Of a DNA stretch of 64,000 nt, positions 1 through 7,757 are shown piece by piece. The stretch lies in NCBI RefSeq assembly GCF_050587365.1, contig NZ_JBOBFV010000001.1, positions 1,116,001 to 1,180,000 of the forward strand. Direction: 5' to 3'. A program made the translations under genes and the position numbers. The notes below the pieces were generated by a model that did no database searches, was not told the origin of the DNA, and was given only the letters and a program-made list of their open reading frames with translations. The first letter of the stretch is position 1. Each line of letters opens with the position of its first letter. This DNA is from Plantibacter auratus (GTDB lineage: Bacteria > Actinomycetota > Actinomycetes > Actinomycetales > Microbacteriaceae).

Positions 1-1360
1 GCGCGATCTGCTTGAGCGGAGCGTCGATGGCGACCTTGACGATGTTCGCACCGGTCGCCTCGTCGCCGACGAGCTCGAGCTTCTCGAACGCGGTCTTGCC
101 GGCCTGGATCAGGGCGACGCCACCACCGGCGACGATGCCCTCTTCGACGGCAGCCTTCGCGTTGCGAACGGCGTCCTCGATGCGGTGCTTGCGCTCCTTG
201 AGCTCGACCTCGGTCGCTGCACCGGCCTTGATGACCGCAACACCGCCCGCGAGCTTGGCGAGACGCTCCTGGAGCTTCTCGCGGTCGTAGTCGCTGTCGG
301 TGTTGTCGATCTCCTTGCGGATCTGCGAGACACGACCGGCGATGGCGTCGGCGTCGCCGGCACCCTCGACGATGGTGGTCTCATCCTTGGTGATGACGAC
401 CTTGCGAGCACGGCCGAGCAGGTCGAGGGTGACGGTCTCGAGCTTGAGGCCGACCTCCTCGGAGATGACCTGGCCACCGGTGAGGATGGCGATGTCCTGC
501 AGCTGAGCCTTGCGGCGGTCTCCGAAGCCCGGAGCCTTGACGGCGACGGACTTGAAGATGCCACGGATCTTGTTGACGACGAGCGTCGCGAGAGCTTCGC
601 CGTCGACGTCCTCAGCGATGATGAGGAGCTGCTTGCCCGACTGGATGACCTGGTCGACGATCGGCAGGAGGTCCTTGATCGCGGAGATCTTCTGGTTGGC
701 GATGAGGATGTAGGGGTCCTCGAACACCGCTTCCTGGCGGTCGGGGTCGGTCACGAAGTACTGCGACAGGTAGCCCTTGTCGAAGCGCATGCCCTCGGTG
801 AGCTCGAGCTCGGTGCCGAAGGTGTTCGACTCCTCGACGGTGACGACGCCCTCCTTGCCGACCTTGTCGATCGCCTCGGCGATGATCTCGCCGATGGTGG
901 TGTCGCCGGCGGAGATGGAAGCGGTCGCAGCGATCTCCTCCTTGGTCTCCACCTCCTTGGCGTTGGCGATGAGCTCGACCGTGACGGCCTCGACGGCCTT
1001 CTCGATGCCGCGCTTGAGGCTGATGGGGTCGGCGCCTGCGGCGACGTTGCGGAGGCCCTCGCGGACGAGCGCCTGTGCCAGCACGGTCGCCGTGGTGGTG
1101 CCGTCGCCGGCGACGTCATCGGTCTTCTTGGCGACCTCCTTGACGAGCTCCGCGCCGATCTTCTCGTACGGGTCGTCGAGTTCGATCTCCTTGGCGATGG
1201 ACACGCCGTCGTTGGTGATCGTGGGGGCGCCCCACTTCTTCTCGAGGACAACGTTGCGACCGCGCGGCCCAAGGGTGACCTTGACCGTGTCAGCAAGAAT
1301 GTTCAGTCCACGCTCGAGGCCGCGACGGGCCTCCTCGTCGAAAGCAATGATCTTAGCCAT
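1..1360 (-). CDS. groL: 60 kDa chaperonin GroEL (3' part beyond window)
   Basis: ATP-dependent chaperonin forming the cytoplasmic double-ring folding chamber. About 453 N-terminal residues of the usual ~540 are present; the gene runs off the left edge, so the C-terminus is not visible. The N-terminus MAKIIAFDEEARRGLERG, the ATP-site motif GDGTTTATVLA (from residue 85) and the apical-domain core are all clear. The ATG at 1358-1360 has a GGGAGGGA ribosome site upstream. No groES is next to it, as is common for a stand-alone actinobacterial groEL paralogue. Two CIRCE-type operators upstream indicate HrcA control. Identity is certain; which paralogue is not determined. Confidence 0.97.
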   Translation of the reverse strand, partial: MAKIIAFDEEARRGLERGLNILADTVKVTLGPRGRNVVLEKKWGAPTITNDGVSIAKEIELDDPYEKIGAELVKEVAKKTDDVAGDGTTTATVLAQALVREGLRNVAAGADPISLKRGIEKAVEAVTVELIANAKEVETKEEIAATASISAGDTTIGEIIAEAIDKVGKEGVVTVEESNTFGTELELTEGMRFDKGYLSQYFVTDPDRQEAVFEDPYILIANQKISAIKDLLPIVDQVIQSGKQLLIIAEDVDGEALATLVVNKIRGIFKSVAVKAPGFGDRRKAQLQDIAILTGGQVISEEVGLKLETVTLDLLGRARKVVITKDETTIVEGAGDADAIAGRVSQIRKEIDNTDSDYDREKLQERLAKLAGGVAVIKAGAATEVELKERKHRIEDAVRNAKAAVEEGIVAGGGVALIQAGKTAFEKLELVGDEATGANIVKVAIDAPLKQIA

Positions 1361-1397
1361 GTGTGTTTTTCGTCCCTCCCGGACGTCATGAACGTTG

Positions 1398-1424
1398 TTA
1401 GCACTCAATGAGTACGAGTGCTAA
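1398..1424. promoter_or_regulatory. CIRCE operator (HrcA site), perfect
   Basis: TTAGCACTC, nine bases, then GAGTGCTAA: an exact match to the CIRCE consensus inverted repeat. It lies 38 bases upstream of the groEL start and is the established binding site of the heat-shock repressor HrcA. Confidence 0.95.
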
Positions 1425-1431
1425 GTCGATT

Positions 1432-1458
1432 CTGGCACTCAGGGGGTGGGAGTGCAAG
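1432..1458. promoter_or_regulatory. Second, degenerate CIRCE-like operator
   Basis: CTGGCACTC, nine bases, then GAGTGCAAG. The core GCACTC-N9-GAGTGC fits and the outer bases do not. It starts seven bases beyond the perfect CIRCE copy, so HrcA may bind two adjacent sites. That last point is inference. Confidence 0.6.
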
Positions 1459-1509
1459 TGAGCACCGGCGCCCTGAGCGAACTCCCGGGAACAGCCCCGG
1501 AACGACGAA

Positions 1510-1539
1510 CGACGCCGCCCACCGAAGTGGACGGCGTCG
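1510..1539 (-). terminator. Hairpin terminator after the cold-shock gene
   Basis: A 13-bp stem with one mismatch closes a CGAA tetraloop, 25 bases past the csp stop codon. There is no clear U-run, so termination is inferred from position and stem strength. Confidence 0.5.
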
Positions 1540-1564
1540 CAGGAATCGCGTACCTGATCAGCGG

Positions 1565-1768
1565 CTACGCCAGGCGCACACCCTCGGCCTGAGGCCCCTT
1601 TGCTCCAGTGCCGACCTCGAAGACGACCGCCTGGCCCTCTTCCAAGGACTTGTAGCCGCTCATGTCGATCGCCGAGTAGTGGACGAAGACATCCTGTCCG
1701 CCGTCGTCGACCGTGATGAAGCCGAAGCCCTTCTCAGCGTTGAACCACTTGACGGTTCCGTTCGCCAT
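1565..1768 (-). CDS. cspA: Cold-shock protein, CspA family
   Basis: A 67-residue single cold-shock domain that binds single-stranded RNA/DNA and acts as an RNA chaperone. RNP1 KGFGFI is at residues 13-18 and RNP2 VFVHY at 27-31. The start is the ATG at 1766-1768 (MANGTVKWFN), giving the normal family length and a GGGAG site upstream; an upstream in-frame extension is not family-like. The ~285-base gap upstream probably holds a long 5' leader, as is usual for csp genes. Confidence 0.95.
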   Translation of the reverse strand: MANGTVKWFNAEKGFGFITVDDGGQDVFVHYSAIDMSGYKSLEEGQAVVFEVGTGAKGPQAEGVRLA

Positions 1769-2053
1769 TTCATACTCCCATTGCTGCGTGCTCGCAGGCA
1801 TCGACTGTTGCCGAACCCGGACCTGCCATCCGGGATCGGGACCCCGGTGACCACCCTGCGCCGAAGCGGACCCGGGGGCGAGTCGAGACGGGACGGGATG
1901 AGCGGCCAGTTCCAGATACTAATCCGGAGCACCGCGCGGATTCACCCTCAAATCGACAAACGGGGCGGAGTGATACGACAACTCAACATGGAGGAAACAC
2001 TCCGGAAACACGGCGTGCCTGCGACCTGCTCGATCGACCTGCCTCAGCCGCGC
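1769..2053. other. Intergenic region, probable csp leader and promoter
   Basis: These 285 bases between the LytR_C gene and csp hold no convincing gene. The part around 1930-2000 is less GC-rich than its surroundings and is a plausible promoter and 5' leader for csp. I see no specific recognised site. Confidence 0.4.
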
Positions 2054-2626
2054 TCAGGCGGCCGGCTGGTAGTCCGCGCCGACCACGACGACGATGCGGA
2101 GGACCGGCGCCTCGCCCTCCTCGACGGGGATCGCGTACGTGTCCGTGATCTGGATCGGGATGCCGCCGAGCGCGTTCGCGATGGCGCGGGCGACGCCCTC
2201 CTGCGACGGATCCTGGTAGTAGACGCCGCTCGCCGTGACGTCCTCCGTGCTGGCGTCGCTCGTCGGGATCTGCTGCGTGAAGCCGGCGGCCGTGATCGCT
2301 GCCGCCGCCGATGCGGCCAGGCCGGCGGTGGGTGTGCCGTTCAGGACGAGGATGCTGGCCGCGGGGTCGACGACGGGGGCCACCTCGGTCGGGGTGGGGG
2401 TCGGCGTTGGCGTGGCGCTCGGGCTCTGCGAGCCGCCGAAGAAGTCGATCCGGTCGTTCAGCCCGAAGAGGGCGAAGGTGCCGACCCCCACGAGGACGAG
2501 CGTGGCGACGACGGCGACGAGGAAGGCGATCCAGCCGCGTCCCTTGGGAGCAGGGGCACGGTGCGCGCCGACGCGCTTGAGGTCGGGGACCTCGTCGAAG
2601 CGGTCGGGCGGGAAGGATTCAGCCAT
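2054..2626 (-). CDS. Membrane-anchored LytR_C-domain protein
   Basis: A 190-residue protein with a cytoplasmic N-terminus, one transmembrane helix (about residues 31-55), a Pro/Thr linker (PTPTPTPT near 73-80) and an extracellular LytR cell-envelope C-terminal domain beginning SILVLNGTPTAG at residue 91. This domain occurs at the end of LytR-CpsA-Psr envelope enzymes and also alone, as here; its role is unknown. The gene lies 21 bases after the DUF3263 gene and is probably cotranscribed with it. Confidence 0.8.
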   Translation of the reverse strand: MAESFPPDRFDEVPDLKRVGAHRAPAPKGRGWIAFLVAVVATLVLVGVGTFALFGLNDRIDFFGGSQSPSATPTPTPTPTEVAPVVDPAASILVLNGTPTAGLAASAAAAITAAGFTQQIPTSDASTEDVTASGVYYQDPSQEGVARAIANALGGIPIQITDTYAIPVEEGEAPVLRIVVVVGADYQPAA

Positions 2627-2647
2627 GGTGTGGTCTCCGAGAGCTGC

Positions 2648-2950
2648 TCAGCCGTCGGTGCGGGGAGCCGAGGCTCCTCGCGCCGAGAGTCGGGCGTCGC
2701 GGGTGCGCTGCAGCCGCTTGATCAGCATGGGGTCGTGGGCGAGGGCGGACGGCGAGTCGATGAGCGCGCCGAGCAGTTGATAGTACCGGGCCGGGGACAG
2801 GGCGAAGCGGTCGCGGATGGCGGCCTCCTTGGCCCCGACGTGCTGCATCCAGTTGGACTCGAACTCGAGGATCTCGAGTTCGCGCTGGTCGAGGCCTCCC
2901 GCCGGTGTCGACGCGTCGTCATCGGCAGGCGTGCGCGACGCTGGGTGCAT
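2648..2950 (-). CDS. DUF3263 family protein
   Basis: A 100-residue soluble protein. The C-terminal half matches the actinobacterial DUF3263 pattern: a helix with FESNWMQHVGAKEAAIRDRF, then ARYYQLLGALID and an Arg-rich end. The layout resembles a small helix-turn-helix protein, but no function is established. The ATG at 2948-2950 has a GGAG six bases upstream; a longer reading from 3016 lacks a ribosome site. It is upstream of, and probably cotranscribed with, the LytR_C gene, a pairing common in actinomycetes. Confidence 0.8.
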   Translation of the reverse strand: MHPASRTPADDDASTPAGGLDQRELEILEFESNWMQHVGAKEAAIRDRFALSPARYYQLLGALIDSPSALAHDPMLIKRLQRTRDARLSARGASAPRTDG

Positions 2951-3171
2951 GCTCATCTCCTGCCGATCGGTGCCGATGTGGCGACCGGAGTCATGCTCCG
3001 GTCCGCCGTCGTCCAAGTCTATTCAGCCGATGCCCGCCGGGCCGCATCCACCCCGGCGAGGGCCGACGTTCACCGGGAAGGATCAGGCTCGGTGCAGTGT
3101 TAGGGAATACGTCGGGAGCCGCATGCACGAGGCAGCCCCGCACGTAGGATGACCGAGACGAATGGAGCAGC

Positions 3172-3591
3172 ATGACGTACGACGTGTCGAAGACCGATGA
3201 GCAGTGGCGCGAGGAACTCACGCCGGAGCAGTATCAGGTCCTCCGCGGAGCGGCGACCGAGCGGGCCTGGACCGGTGAGCTCCTCGACGAGTCGCGCGCG
3301 GGCCTCTACACCTGTGCCGCCTGCAACGCCGAACTCTTCAAGAGCGGTACCAAGTTCGATTCCGGCTGCGGATGGCCGAGCTTCTATGAGTCCGTGAACC
3401 CCGAGGCGGTGCAGCTCATCGAGGACCGCACCCTCGGCATGGTGCGCACCGAGGTCCGGTGCGCCAACTGCGGCTCGCACCTCGGCCACGTGTTCGACGA
3501 CGGCTTCGGCACGCCCACCGGCGACCGCTACTGCATGAACTCGATCGCGCTCAACTTCGCCGCGGCCGACACCACCGAGCCGACGGAGTGA
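3172..3591 (+). CDS. msrB: Peptide-methionine (R)-S-oxide reductase MsrB
   Basis: Reduces methionine-R-sulfoxide in oxidised proteins in the cytoplasm. At 139 residues it is a standard-length MsrB. Zinc ligands are the CxxC pairs C48/C51 and C97/C100, the SGCGWPSF motif is at 64-71, and the catalytic cysteine is C121 in RYCMNSI. The ATG follows GGAGCAGC. Its stop codon overlaps the GTG of the nitroreductase gene (GTGA), so the two are probably translationally coupled. Confidence 0.96.
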   Translation: MTYDVSKTDEQWREELTPEQYQVLRGAATERAWTGELLDESRAGLYTCAACNAELFKSGTKFDSGCGWPSFYESVNPEAVQLIEDRTLGMVRTEVRCANCGSHLGHVFDDGFGTPTGDRYCMNSIALNFAAADTTEPTE

Positions 3592-4136
3592 CCGAACCGG
3601 TCGAGCGCCCCGTCCTCGCCGCCGTCGCCGGGCGGCGTTCGTGGTCCAAGGTCACCGACGTCGCTCCGAGTGACGCGGAACTCCTCGAGGTCCTCGCGGC
3701 GGCTGGTCGGGTGGCCGACCACAGCGCCCTGCGTCCGTGGCGGGTCATCACCCTCCGCGGCGACGACCGCGTGAAGCTCGGCCGGGCGCTCGCGAAGGCG
3801 GAGGGCGACTCGAAGCCCTCGACGAAGCCGCTCCGCGCGCCCCTGTTGCTCGCCGTCGTCGTGAGCGTGAAGAAGTCGAAGGTGCCCGCCTGGGAGCAGG
3901 AGGCGGTCGCGGCCGGAGTGGCCCACATGGTCAGTCTCCTGCTCGACGACGCCGGTTGGGGCGTGTTCTGGCGCACCGGCGGCGCGACTCGCGCCAAAGC
4001 GGTCCGGAAGGCACACGGCCTGAAGAAGGGCGAGGATCTCCTCGGCTGGCTGTACGTCGGAGGGAAGCCGGGTAACGCTCGCACAGGGCGCCGCAAGACG
4101 ATCAACGCGAAGGCGCACCTCAGCTCCATGCCCTGA
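3588..4136 (+). CDS. Nitroreductase family protein
   Basis: A 182-residue member of the small YdjA-like FMN nitroreductases, which reduce nitro or quinone compounds with NAD(P)H. The N-terminal RRSWSK, the HSALRPWRVITL strand (from residue 44) and the GWGVFWRTGG segment fit flavin-binding parts of this fold. The GTG at 3588 overlaps the msrB stop by four bases; no better start is in frame. Coupling to msrB suggests a redox-stress role, but the substrate cannot be inferred. Confidence 0.82.
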   Translation: MTEPVERPVLAAVAGRRSWSKVTDVAPSDAELLEVLAAAGRVADHSALRPWRVITLRGDDRVKLGRALAKAEGDSKPSTKPLRAPLLLAVVVSVKKSKVPAWEQEAVAAGVAHMVSLLLDDAGWGVFWRTGGATRAKAVRKAHGLKKGEDLLGWLYVGGKPGNARTGRRKTINAKAHLSSMP

Positions 4137-4178
4137 GGACGGAGTCGCTCACGGCATCCGACGGCTCGACGGCTCGAC

Positions 4179-5135
4179 TCAGTCGGCGGACGACGATGCC
4201 GTGGGACGACGCCTGAACCGCGCCGATGCGATCGCGACGGCGGCGAACGCGAGGAGTGTCCCGATGACCGTCGCGACATGCACGCCGCCGTCGTCGGTGG
4301 GCAGGAGCACGTCGAGGGCGAGCGCACTCAGGGTCTGACCGGCCACCGTGCCGAGCCCGAGGATGAGCACGCCCGTGTGCTGCACGAGGAACGCCGCCAC
4401 GGCGATGAACACGCATCCGATCGGGCCGCCGAGGTAGAGCCACCACTCCCCCGGGAGCGGTCCGGGCGGCGCGACGATGACCGCGTGCAGCACGGCGGCG
4501 ATGACCAGCACGACCGTCCCCACGACGAAGTTGATGAACGTGGCGGCGAGCGTGCTCTGTGCCCGCATCTTCACGCGGCCGTTGACCGCCTGCTGCCAGC
4601 CGATCCCGATCCCGGCGAGCAGCGGCAGGACCAGCAGGCCGAGTGGGATGCTCCCGCCGAGCTCGCCCGAGACCGCGACGCCGACTGCGATGAGGGCGAC
4701 GACCGCCCCGAGGACGCGCTGGACGCTGAACCCGACGACGCCTCCCGGGCCGAAGCCGATCCGGTCGAGCACGAGTCCGCTCGCCGTCTGACCGGCGACG
4801 ACCGCGACCGTGAAGAGGGCGACGCCGAGCGTGGCGGCGGTGAGCCCCTGCGAGAGCACGAGGAACGCGCCGGCACACCCACCGAGCACCGTCCACCAGG
4901 GCATCTCCCTGCGTCGGACGGCACCGGCCACCGTGGAGAGACCGCGACGACCGGTACGGGACAGCGCCAGTCCGACGGTGAGGATGATCAAGCCGCCGCC
5001 GAACGAGATCGCAGCTGCGGTGAACCCATCGCCGAGTCGCGCGCCGAGCTCGCCGTTCAACCGGGCCTGCACCGCGATGAAGGCACCGCTGACGACGGCG
5101 ATGAGGAGCGCGAGCGGCGCTGGGACACGGGTCAC
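4179..5135 (-). CDS. DMT-family transporter, two YdcZ (DUF606) domains
   Basis: A 318-residue integral membrane protein with about ten hydrophobic helices, made of two related halves. Each half begins with a YdcZ-type pattern: residues ~5-30 contain SGAFIAVQARLNGELG, and near residue 180 GIGWQQAVNGRVK repeats it. Such proteins belong to the drug/metabolite transporter superfamily; the substrate is unknown. The start is a GTG at 5133-5135 behind GGAAGGA. The leader of this gene contains the hairpin that ends the upstream tRNA-Thr transcript. Confidence 0.85.
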   Translation of the reverse strand: MTRVPAPLALLIAVVSGAFIAVQARLNGELGARLGDGFTAAAISFGGGLIILTVGLALSRTGRRGLSTVAGAVRRREMPWWTVLGGCAGAFLVLSQGLTAATLGVALFTVAVVAGQTASGLVLDRIGFGPGGVVGFSVQRVLGAVVALIAVGVAVSGELGGSIPLGLLVLPLLAGIGIGWQQAVNGRVKMRAQSTLAATFINFVVGTVVLVIAAVLHAVIVAPPGPLPGEWWLYLGGPIGCVFIAVAAFLVQHTGVLILGLGTVAGQTLSALALDVLLPTDDGGVHVATVIGTLLAFAAVAIASARFRRRPTASSSAD

Positions 5136-5157
5136 GGGAGGATTCCTTCCAATGAGG

Positions 5158-5190
5158 AACCGCCCACTCAGCGAGGCTGAGCGGGCGGTT
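5158..5190 (-). terminator. Hairpin downstream of tRNA-Thr
   Basis: Inverted repeat with a ~15-bp stem (one mismatch) between tRNA-Thr and the YdcZ-type gene, read on the minus strand. The downstream run is not purely T, so it may terminate only partly or act in tRNA 3' processing. Confidence 0.55.
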
Positions 5191-5196
5191 CTCGGC

Positions 5197-5272
5197 TGGA
5201 GCCGACGACGGGACTTGAACCCGTAACCTACGCTTTACAAGAGCGTTGCGCTACCAATTGCGCCACGTCGGC
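5197..5272 (-). tRNA. tRNA-Thr (anticodon UGU)
   Basis: A 76-base cloverleaf on the minus strand. The acceptor stem GCCGACG pairs with CGTCGGC, the anticodon stem ACGCT/AGCGT closes the loop CTTGTAA (anticodon TGT), and the T arm contains GGTTCAAGTCC. The CCA end is encoded. Confidence 0.97.
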
Positions 5273-5318
5273 CGACAGGGGCTGGCCCCGGTCCCATCCA
5301 TCCTACGATGACGGCGGA

Positions 5319-6287
5319 TCAGCCGTTGGTCACGGGCGACTCGCTGGCTCCCGGCGTCGGCGTGCCGGTGGAGTAGCTCTCGCTCGAGACGGCGAGGACG
5401 AAGGCCGCGAACTGCTCGGCGTCGGTGAGCGAACCGGTGTACTGCTTGCCGTTCACCAGGATGGTCGGCGTCCCCTCGACCTTGGCGACGTCGGTGCCGG
5501 GCAGCGGGCCGCTGCGCGCACGGTCGGTCGAGTCCTTCACCCACGACTTGTAGGTGCCGTCGTCGATGCAGGCGTTGATCTTCTTCTCGCCGCCGGAGAT
5601 GACGCCCTTGGCGATCGACTTCAGCTCGGCGTCGGTCAGGCCCTCGGTGTTCTCCTTGGGCTGGTTCTCGAACAGTGCGGTGTTGAAGGAGAAGAAGTCG
5701 TTCGGCGAGTACTCCGCGACACAGGCCGCCGCGTTCGAGGCGCGCAGCGAGTACTGCGTCCCGAGCGAGAGGTTGCTCAGCGTTGCGAGGGGGTGGACCG
5801 TGTAGGTCGCGGCGCCGGCCTCGAGCCAACCCTTGACCTGCTCGGCGTTCGTGGTCTCGAACTGACCGCAGTAGGGGCAGAGGAAGTCCTGGTAGACGGC
5901 GATCTCGACGCCGTCGGCGGCCGGGGTCTCGGAGGCTGCCGGCGTCTCGGCCGGAGCGGGCTCCGCGGGGGCGGCCGGATCGGTCGCGCTCGGCGTCGGT
6001 GTGGACGCACCGGCCGGGGCCCCGACCAGCTGCAACCCGGCGGAGACGGTGAAGCCGTCGTTCTTGGCCGCGGTCGGGACCGGTCCGGCGGGCTTGATCG
6101 ACGTCACGATGATGACCGCCACCACCGCCACGATCGCGAGCGCACCGAGCACGATGCCGCCCTGGAGCAGCACCCGGTTGCGGCGGTCGCGGCGCTTCTG
6201 CTGCTCGCGCAGCACCCGCGCCTTCTCGCGTGCCGCGTCGCGTCGTTCGTTCTTGGTCGGTCGGTTCTGCGATCCAGCGCCAGACAT
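5319..6287 (-). CDS. Membrane-anchored DsbA-like thioredoxin-fold protein
   Basis: A 322-residue protein with a basic cytoplasmic N-terminus, one transmembrane helix (about 39-63), an Ala/Pro/Thr-rich extracellular linker (about 95-125) and a DsbA/DSBA-like domain. The active site CPYC at 137-140 follows IAVYQDFL, and the cis-Pro segment VEGTPTILVNG lies near the C-terminal part. Members of this group form or isomerise disulfides in exported proteins. The ATG at 6285-6287 follows GAGGATCA. It is transcribed toward tRNA-Thr and is monocistronic as far as I can see. Confidence 0.9.
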   Translation of the reverse strand: MSGAGSQNRPTKNERRDAAREKARVLREQQKRRDRRNRVLLQGGIVLGALAIVAVVAVIIVTSIKPAGPVPTAAKNDGFTVSAGLQLVGAPAGASTPTPSATDPAAPAEPAPAETPAASETPAADGVEIAVYQDFLCPYCGQFETTNAEQVKGWLEAGAATYTVHPLATLSNLSLGTQYSLRASNAAACVAEYSPNDFFSFNTALFENQPKENTEGLTDAELKSIAKGVISGGEKKINACIDDGTYKSWVKDSTDRARSGPLPGTDVAKVEGTPTILVNGKQYTGSLTDAEQFAAFVLAVSSESYSTGTPTPGASESPVTNG

Positions 6288-6543
6288 TGATCCTCGTTTC
6301 GGGGGGCTCGCGCTGCGGAGACGAGGCAGCGCCAAACAGAGTAATCGTAGACCTGCCGCCTGGGAGAGGCCCAAACCAGGCCGGGAGCCGGCTGTGCGTC
6401 CACCGAGAGATCCACTGGCCGCTGGACCTTCCATTCACAGATGGTCGTGGCATACTGGAACGGCGAACCGGCCATCGATGACGGGTTCGCGTCCATTCAC
6501 AACGGATCGTCCGGCACGTACCTGCCGGTGAAGGAGAACAACC

Positions 6544-7653
6544 ATGGCGTCTGTGACGTTCGACAACGCAACCCGTTTCTACCCGGGTGGCACCCGCCCC
6601 GCGGTCGACAAGCTGAACCTCGAGGTCGCCGACGGCGAATTCCTCGTCCTCGTCGGCCCGTCCGGCTGCGGCAAGTCCACCTCCCTCCGCATGCTCGCCG
6701 GTCTCGAAGAGGTCAACGACGGCCACATCTTCATCGGCGACCGCGACGTCACCGACGTGCCGCCGAAGGACCGCGACATCGCGATGGTGTTCCAGAACTA
6801 CGCGCTCTACCCGCACATGACCGTCGCCGAGAACATGGGCTTCGCGCTCAAGATCGCCGGTGTCGGCAAGGAAGAGCGTGCCACCCGCGTGCTCGAAGCC
6901 GCCAAGCTCCTCGACCTCGAGGACTACCTGACCCGCAAGCCGAAGGCGCTCTCCGGTGGTCAGCGTCAGCGCGTCGCGATGGGTCGAGCCATCGTCCGTC
7001 AGCCCCAGGTCTTCCTCATGGACGAGCCGCTGTCGAACCTCGACGCCAAGCTCCGCGTCCAGACCCGCACCCAGATCGCGTCGCTGCAGCGTCGTCTCGG
7101 CGTCACCACCGTCTACGTCACCCACGACCAGACCGAGGCGCTCACCATGGGCGACCGCATCGCGGTCCTCAAGGACGGCATCCTGCAGCAGGTCGGCACC
7201 CCGCGCGACCTCTACGAGAAGCCGAACAACGTCTTCGTCGCCGGCTTCATCGGCAGCCCGGCCATGAACCTGTTCGAGGGCGAGATCGCCGACGGCGGCA
7301 TCAAGCTCGGCGGATTCATCATCCCGGTCGAGCGCGAGATCACCGACGCCGCTCCGTCGAAGAACGTCACGGTCGGCGTGCGCCCCGAGGACATCACCGT
7401 GTCCAGCAACTCGGGCTCCGGCATCGAGGTGACCGTCGACCTCGTCGAGGAGCTCGGCGCCGACGGCTACCTCTACGGCCACACCGACGTCTCCGGCAAG
7501 CGCACCGACATCGTCGCCCGCGTCGACGGTCGCAACCACGCGCACATCGGCGACACGGTGTTCCTCGCGCCGACGCCGCACCACGTGCACGCGTTCGACT
7601 CGGCATCGGGTGAGCGTCTGGGCAACAAGCCGGTCGTGTCCTCCTCGATCTAG
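6544..7653 (+). CDS. ugpC: Sugar ABC transporter ATP-binding protein (UgpC/MsiK type)
   Basis: A 369-residue CUT1-family ATPase with Walker A GPSGCGKST (38-46), Q-loop FQNYALYPHM, signature LSGGQRQR, Walker B VFLMDEP and a C-terminal OB-like regulatory domain. The ATG follows AAGGAGAACAACC. No permease or binding-protein gene is nearby, so this is probably a shared ATPase serving several sugar importers, as MsiK does in Streptomyces. The sharing is inference; the family is certain. Confidence 0.95.
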   Translation: MASVTFDNATRFYPGGTRPAVDKLNLEVADGEFLVLVGPSGCGKSTSLRMLAGLEEVNDGHIFIGDRDVTDVPPKDRDIAMVFQNYALYPHMTVAENMGFALKIAGVGKEERATRVLEAAKLLDLEDYLTRKPKALSGGQRQRVAMGRAIVRQPQVFLMDEPLSNLDAKLRVQTRTQIASLQRRLGVTTVYVTHDQTEALTMGDRIAVLKDGILQQVGTPRDLYEKPNNVFVAGFIGSPAMNLFEGEIADGGIKLGGFIIPVEREITDAAPSKNVTVGVRPEDITVSSNSGSGIEVTVDLVEELGADGYLYGHTDVSGKRTDIVARVDGRNHAHIGDTVFLAPTPHHVHAFDSASGERLGNKPVVSSSI

Positions 7654-7661
7654 TTTCCCGC

Positions 7662-7710
7662 CGACGATGGTCGAGCGGTCGGTCTCCGATCGCTCGGCCA
7701 TCGTCGTTTT
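7662..7710 (+). terminator. Rho-independent terminator after ugpC
   Basis: A long imperfect stem (CGACGATGG with CCATCGTCG outside, CGAGCG-type pairs inside) is followed by TTTT at 7707-7710. It starts nine bases after the ugpC stop codon. Confidence 0.85.
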
Positions 7711-7757
7711 CGCTTGTCCAGTCTCAGTACGACGATCCCCGAGGAGCGCTCCGCACC

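Noticed and set aside
185..1411. 408-codon plus-strand open frame opposite groEL
   Set aside because: Low-complexity Leu/Asp/Gly translation with no family resemblance; it mirrors the codon bias of groEL on the other strand.
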